Source of the DNA: Brevibacillus massiliensis
Lineage (GTDB): Bacteria; Bacillota; Bacilli; Brevibacillales; Brevibacillaceae
NCBI RefSeq assembly: GCF_000311785.1
Contig: NZ_HE978537.1
Location: 222,779-286,778 of the forward strand
Length of the DNA: 64,000 nt
Direction of reading: 5' to 3'
Shown: positions 63,606 to 64,000 of the stretch, in pieces
Numbering within the stretch: position 1 is the stretch's first letter
Layout: each line of letters opens with the position of its first letter
The notes under the pieces: generated by a model
Seen by the model: the letters and a program-made list of their open reading frames with translations, nothing else
What the model was told of the DNA's origin: nothing
Databases searched by the model: none
Made by a program: the position numbers and the translations under genes

Positions 63606-63634
63606 ACTTTAACAGTTGAACCGATGCCTGTCAA
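63606..63634 (-). promoter_or_regulatory. Sigma-A promoter of nfo
   Basis: TTGACA (63634-63629) and TAAAGT (63611-63606) are 17 bases apart, about 42 bases before the nfo start. The remaining 63635-63800 stretch shows no convincing gene. Confidence 0.6.
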
Positions 63635-63803
63635 AGCAGGCAAAACCGATGGCAACCGGCGATGAAACGAATATGGAAGCGGAACAAGACCGGCGAGTCG
63701 ATCAAATTCAAGGCAGACAGGCCTCACGCCTATCATAACCCCGGCCATTCACTGACGCGGATGAGCATGGTCATATTCTATCCGAATGAGCGATTATCAT
63801 GGG

Positions 63804-63832
63804 AAAACCCGAGCGTAAGCGGCTCGGGTTTT
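63804..63832 (-). terminator. Terminator after typA
   Basis: AAAACCCGAGC and GCTCGGGTTTT pair perfectly around seven bases; the T run is part of the stem. It lies nine bases beyond the typA stop. Confidence 0.8.
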
Positions 63833-63840
63833 CAGCGTAT

Positions 63841-64000
63841 TCAAGCTTGCGGTTGGGCTTCCCAGCGTCTTTGTTTGGCGTAGCGTTCCCGCTCCGACTT
63901 GGTGAGGTACTTCTTGCGCAAACGGACGGATTGCGGGGTCACCTCGCACAACTCGTCGTCATTCAGGTATTCCAGCGCCTCTTCGAGCGACAAGGTGCGC
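63841..64000 (-). CDS. typA: Ribosome-associated GTPase TypA/BipA (C-terminal end only)
   Basis: The last 52 codons of a gene run off the right edge. [37 protein letters not shown] are typical of the TypA C-terminal domain, which binds the ribosome. The stop is at 63841-63843. Its neighbours (ylaH, ylaJ, ylaK, ylaL) fit ylaG (typA) of B. subtilis. Confidence 0.92.
   Translation of the reverse strand, partial: RTLSLEEALEYLNDDELCEVTPQSVRLRKKYLTKSERERYAKQRRWEAQPQA

Noticed and set aside
63662..63883. 73-codon plus-strand frame near the right edge
   Set aside because: It has no ribosome-binding site, runs through the typA terminator and overlaps the typA end.
1..64000. CRISPR arrays, tRNA or rRNA genes, intact insertion sequences
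   Set aside because: None was seen on either strand.

Overview
The window comes from a moderately GC-rich, endospore-forming, rod-shaped Firmicute of the order Bacillales. Evidence is the spore genes (gerA-type operon, spoIIGA-sigE-sigG, spoVD, spoVE, rsfA, a YhcN/YlaJ lipoprotein), a bacillithiol synthesis gene (bshC) and the meso-diaminopimelate signature (DNPR) in MurE. The gene order and many unknowns fit a Brevibacillus-like lineage, but this is inference; no rRNA or other taxonomic marker is present.

Layout. 1-3136 (+): 3' part of a gerA-gerB-gerC germinant-receptor operon. 3192-33461 (-): one long division and cell-wall (dcw) cluster, read from right to left: mraZ, rsmH, ftsL, pbpB, spoVD, murE, mraY, murD, spoVE, murG, murB, murA, divIB, two DUF881 genes, sbp, ftsA, ftsZ, then spoIIGA-sigE, sigG, ylmC, pgeF, ylmE, sepF, ylmG, ylmH, divIVA and a T-box-controlled ileS. 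33601-39857 (-): ahcY, nitroreductase, bshC, an XRE-cupin regulator, a DUF3397 gene and panE. 40061-44919 (-): a five-gene biotin-dependent leucine/isovalerate catabolism operon (yngE-yngF-yngG-yngHB-yngHA type), lying between neighbours (ylbP/rsfA and panE) that are adjacent in Bacillus subtilis. 45128-50574: GNAT, rsfA, an Spx/MgsR-like gene, a SufR-like regulator, a DUF2626 protein, a MidA methyltransferase and a secreted coiled-coil protein. 50585-54300: a CapA lipoprotein, a mazEF toxin-antitoxin pair, a metallo-beta-lactamase (MBL) hydrolase and an unknown gene. 54304-64000: PIN-PhoH protein, spore lipoprotein, aldo/keto reductase, a divergent peptide/TPR-regulator pair, PPOX flavoprotein, a secreted repeat protein with an acidic tail, ylaH, endonuclease IV and the 3' end of typA.

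Most notable: at 58120-59690 a 50-residue secreted pre-peptide carrying two SPVWP copies is divergent from an HTH-TPR (RRNPP-type) regulator. The two copies differ only at synonymous positions, which points to a new peptide quorum-sensing system. Other points of interest are a shared operator-like sequence around the SufR-like regulator and a decayed copy of part of the MBL gene that flanks mazEF as a direct repeat.

Several genes appear to use TTG starts (rsmH, ftsL, mazF, ylaK, ylaJ, nfo). Starts were chosen from ribosome-binding sites and family N-termini. No tRNA, rRNA, CRISPR array or intact insertion sequence was seen.
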